Shown: positions 63,801 to 64,000 of the stretch, piece by piece
How positions within the stretch are numbered: the first letter of the stretch is position 1
How the letters are laid out: each line of letters starts with the position of its first letter
DNA from: Paenibacillus uliginis N3/975
GTDB taxonomy: Bacteria; Bacillota; Bacilli; Paenibacillales; Paenibacillaceae
NCBI RefSeq assembly: GCF_900177425.1
Contig: NZ_LT840184.1
Span: 5,125,705 to 5,189,704 of the forward strand
Length of the DNA: 64,000 nt
Direction of reading: 5' to 3'
Made by a program: the position numbers and the translations under genes
The notes under the pieces: model-generated
What the model was told of the DNA's origin: nothing
Database searches by the model: none
What the model saw: only the letters and a program-made list of their open reading frames with translations

Positions 63801-64000
63801 TCCGTTTTTATCGGTATCTTCTGCTTTCCATTTAAACGAGCCGTCATCCAATTGGAATCCTGCATACGCATCAACGACGGTATTCCCGTTCATCTGCCAA
63901 GCGGGCGACATCATGTCTTCGCCTACGGCAACCAGACCGGATACCGAAGTAGATAAGCTGTTCGAATTATCTCCAGAGCCCCAAGTGCCCGTAGAATTAA
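60855..64000 (-). CDS. SLH-anchored transcobalamin-like surface protein (partial)
   Basis: The reading frame is open to the right edge, so the N-terminus is missing; about 1048 residues are visible. Residue positions here are counted from the Met at 63914. Order: the end of an alpha/alpha-toroid (NGNTVVDAYAGFQLDDGSFKW), two beta-rich domains (about 65-370), a Gly/Asn/Ser-rich linker, a DUF4430 domain (about 400-505; GWMYSVNGTFPNYSAGLYTL), a collagen-like GQPGQPGQSGQPG linker, and a second alpha/alpha-toroid with prenyltransferase-type repeats (about 540-830; QQNPDGGFPISKE, LPGGGFKAWGVETSES). Three SLH domains (about 845-1019) bind the cell-wall polymer. An alpha/alpha-toroid with a DUF4430 beta domain is the layout of vitamin-B12 carriers (intrinsic factor, transcobalamin). 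First visible gene of the ECF operon. Confidence 0.88.
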   Translation of the reverse strand, partial: NSTGTWGSGDNSNSLSTSVSGLVAVGEDMMSPAWQMNGNTVVDAYAGFQLDDGSFKWKAEDTDKNGMSTEQALIGLLDIQHGKSVWKRIAEGSLPPDRQPVISSTSSIQQGTVDPSIEIQLVGDTFLSEAVQVDSWSVISETTGLNLKSISLLTDQQAKLVFEGQAAPGYISIQALATATAGKKTSNEVVISVNEIPDPNGDHTIVIDENETNVSVGSDQDPLSSSKVTLAFPKNELPHVTSATDSTYLEVDPNTNVISAWDNKLELPHRLNTNYDLLLNKINEVLSSADKEIKGIDLRVKVGGDQDIHFNQHVTLTLKGKGYAEAGFIDASGAFTPIPKYEDSSARSNEVYAYVHDGDLIIKTTHFTEFVAYTTQEKETTGGDNGSGNGNGNGSGTGGDNGSGNGGGVVPPITKTITLSAEKRSIGEGDIIAPISVTIQDGDNAFTALKRAADQRGISIDYTGSGASLYVQAIDGLGEFDKGPLSGWMYSVNGTFPNYSAGLYTLNNGDTLRWQYTTNLGKDINGGLDGGTEKPGQPGQPGQSGQPGTSGVPGTAGGNTIPPKQIEESAKLQSLINGSAAWILNNRKFSVQDNFNDWDVLALARSGKQVPSVYYTVLESFVKEKKGEFRLVTDYERMALAVMAIDKDPSNIAGYNFLEKIYNNERMKNQGTNGLVFALLALDASKSAIPADALWTKDKLVKQILDQQNPDGGFPISKESNAESDIDMTAMALQALAKYQDRKEVKAATDKALTWLSSQQLPGGGFKAWGVETSESISQVIIALSSLGNSLEDKRFVKQDGDLLKALRTYLNKDGGFAHGRGEASNYMATQQALLALAAYDRMLNNHNSLFDMTDVKSTGTSQPETAAHPYADEASIAAWAKEAVNKATELGLMQGTSGEAAKFEPKRELTRAEFAALIVRYAGLEPKGKNTGFKDVDAKSWYAGYVATAKEKGLISGVTANTFAPNQAITRQEMATILVRMKGLSKDTDTSAGLKDQKQVSTWALPYVKYAYQTGLMSGDGGYFRPMQHVTREMAAVVIVRLHDIQ

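Overview
The window looks like a Paenibacillus chromosome (Bacillota). The signs are Spo0E-type sporulation phosphatases, two receptor/pre-peptide pairs of the Paenibacillus Alo type, an SLH-anchored surface protein, a TPP-riboswitch thiamin operon, and extragenic repeats of a kind I associate with this genus. Base composition is a mosaic: the left defence region and the peptide-signalling region are AT-rich, while the thiamin and oligopeptide-transporter operons are clearly GC-rich. I see no rRNA, tRNA or CRISPR array.

Layout. (1) 1-7914, minus strand: a type 1 BREX phage-defence operon brxA-brxB-brxC-pglX, with pglX running off the left edge. (2) 8213-9816: two decayed genes, a KapD-like exonuclease and a WYL-type regulator, then a small gene fragment, a Spo0E-like gene and an XRE regulator. 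(3) 11172-14565, minus strand: tenA-thiM-thiD-thiE behind a TPP riboswitch with a transcription attenuator. (4) An MFS transporter and a lipoprotein. (5) 17332-20825: a BusR-like (GntR plus RCK_C) regulator followed by a three-gene OpuC-type osmolyte ABC transporter. (6) A serine hydrolase and a MarR regulator. (7) 23026-26603: two convergent peptide-signalling units (HTH-TPR receptor plus secreted pre-peptide) with a Spo0E-like gene between them. (8) A small membrane protein and an overlapping gene pair that resembles a split sigma factor. (9) 28249-34991: DUF4127 protein, aldo/keto reductase, SGNH hydrolase, GNAT, AraC-type regulator (its 3' end rewritten by a MITE-like element) and a HAD phosphatase. 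(10) A tiny CC-repeat protein, an HPP-like membrane protein, a DUF5692-like membrane protein, and an FAD oxidoreductase translationally coupled to an integrase-fold protein whose DDE triad is lost. (11) A Rex-box-controlled exported flavoprotein reductase, a SUKH/SMI1 protein and the oppABCDF operon. (12) A LytTR two-component system divergent from a BcrAB-like ABC exporter, then ferritin. (13) 56458-64000, minus strand: an ECF transporter operon (S, fused AA', T) with two DUF4430 (transcobalamin-like) proteins, one of them SLH-anchored and carrying an alpha/alpha-toroid; this reads as a cell-surface corrinoid capture and uptake system.

The observations I rate highest are the DDE-dead integrase/FAD-oxidoreductase/DUF5692 locus, the transcobalamin-like ECF locus, the paired peptide-signalling units, the Rex-controlled exported reductase, and the BusR/OpuC locus with symmetric operator-like arms. 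All functional calls are made by eye from sequence; no database search was run.
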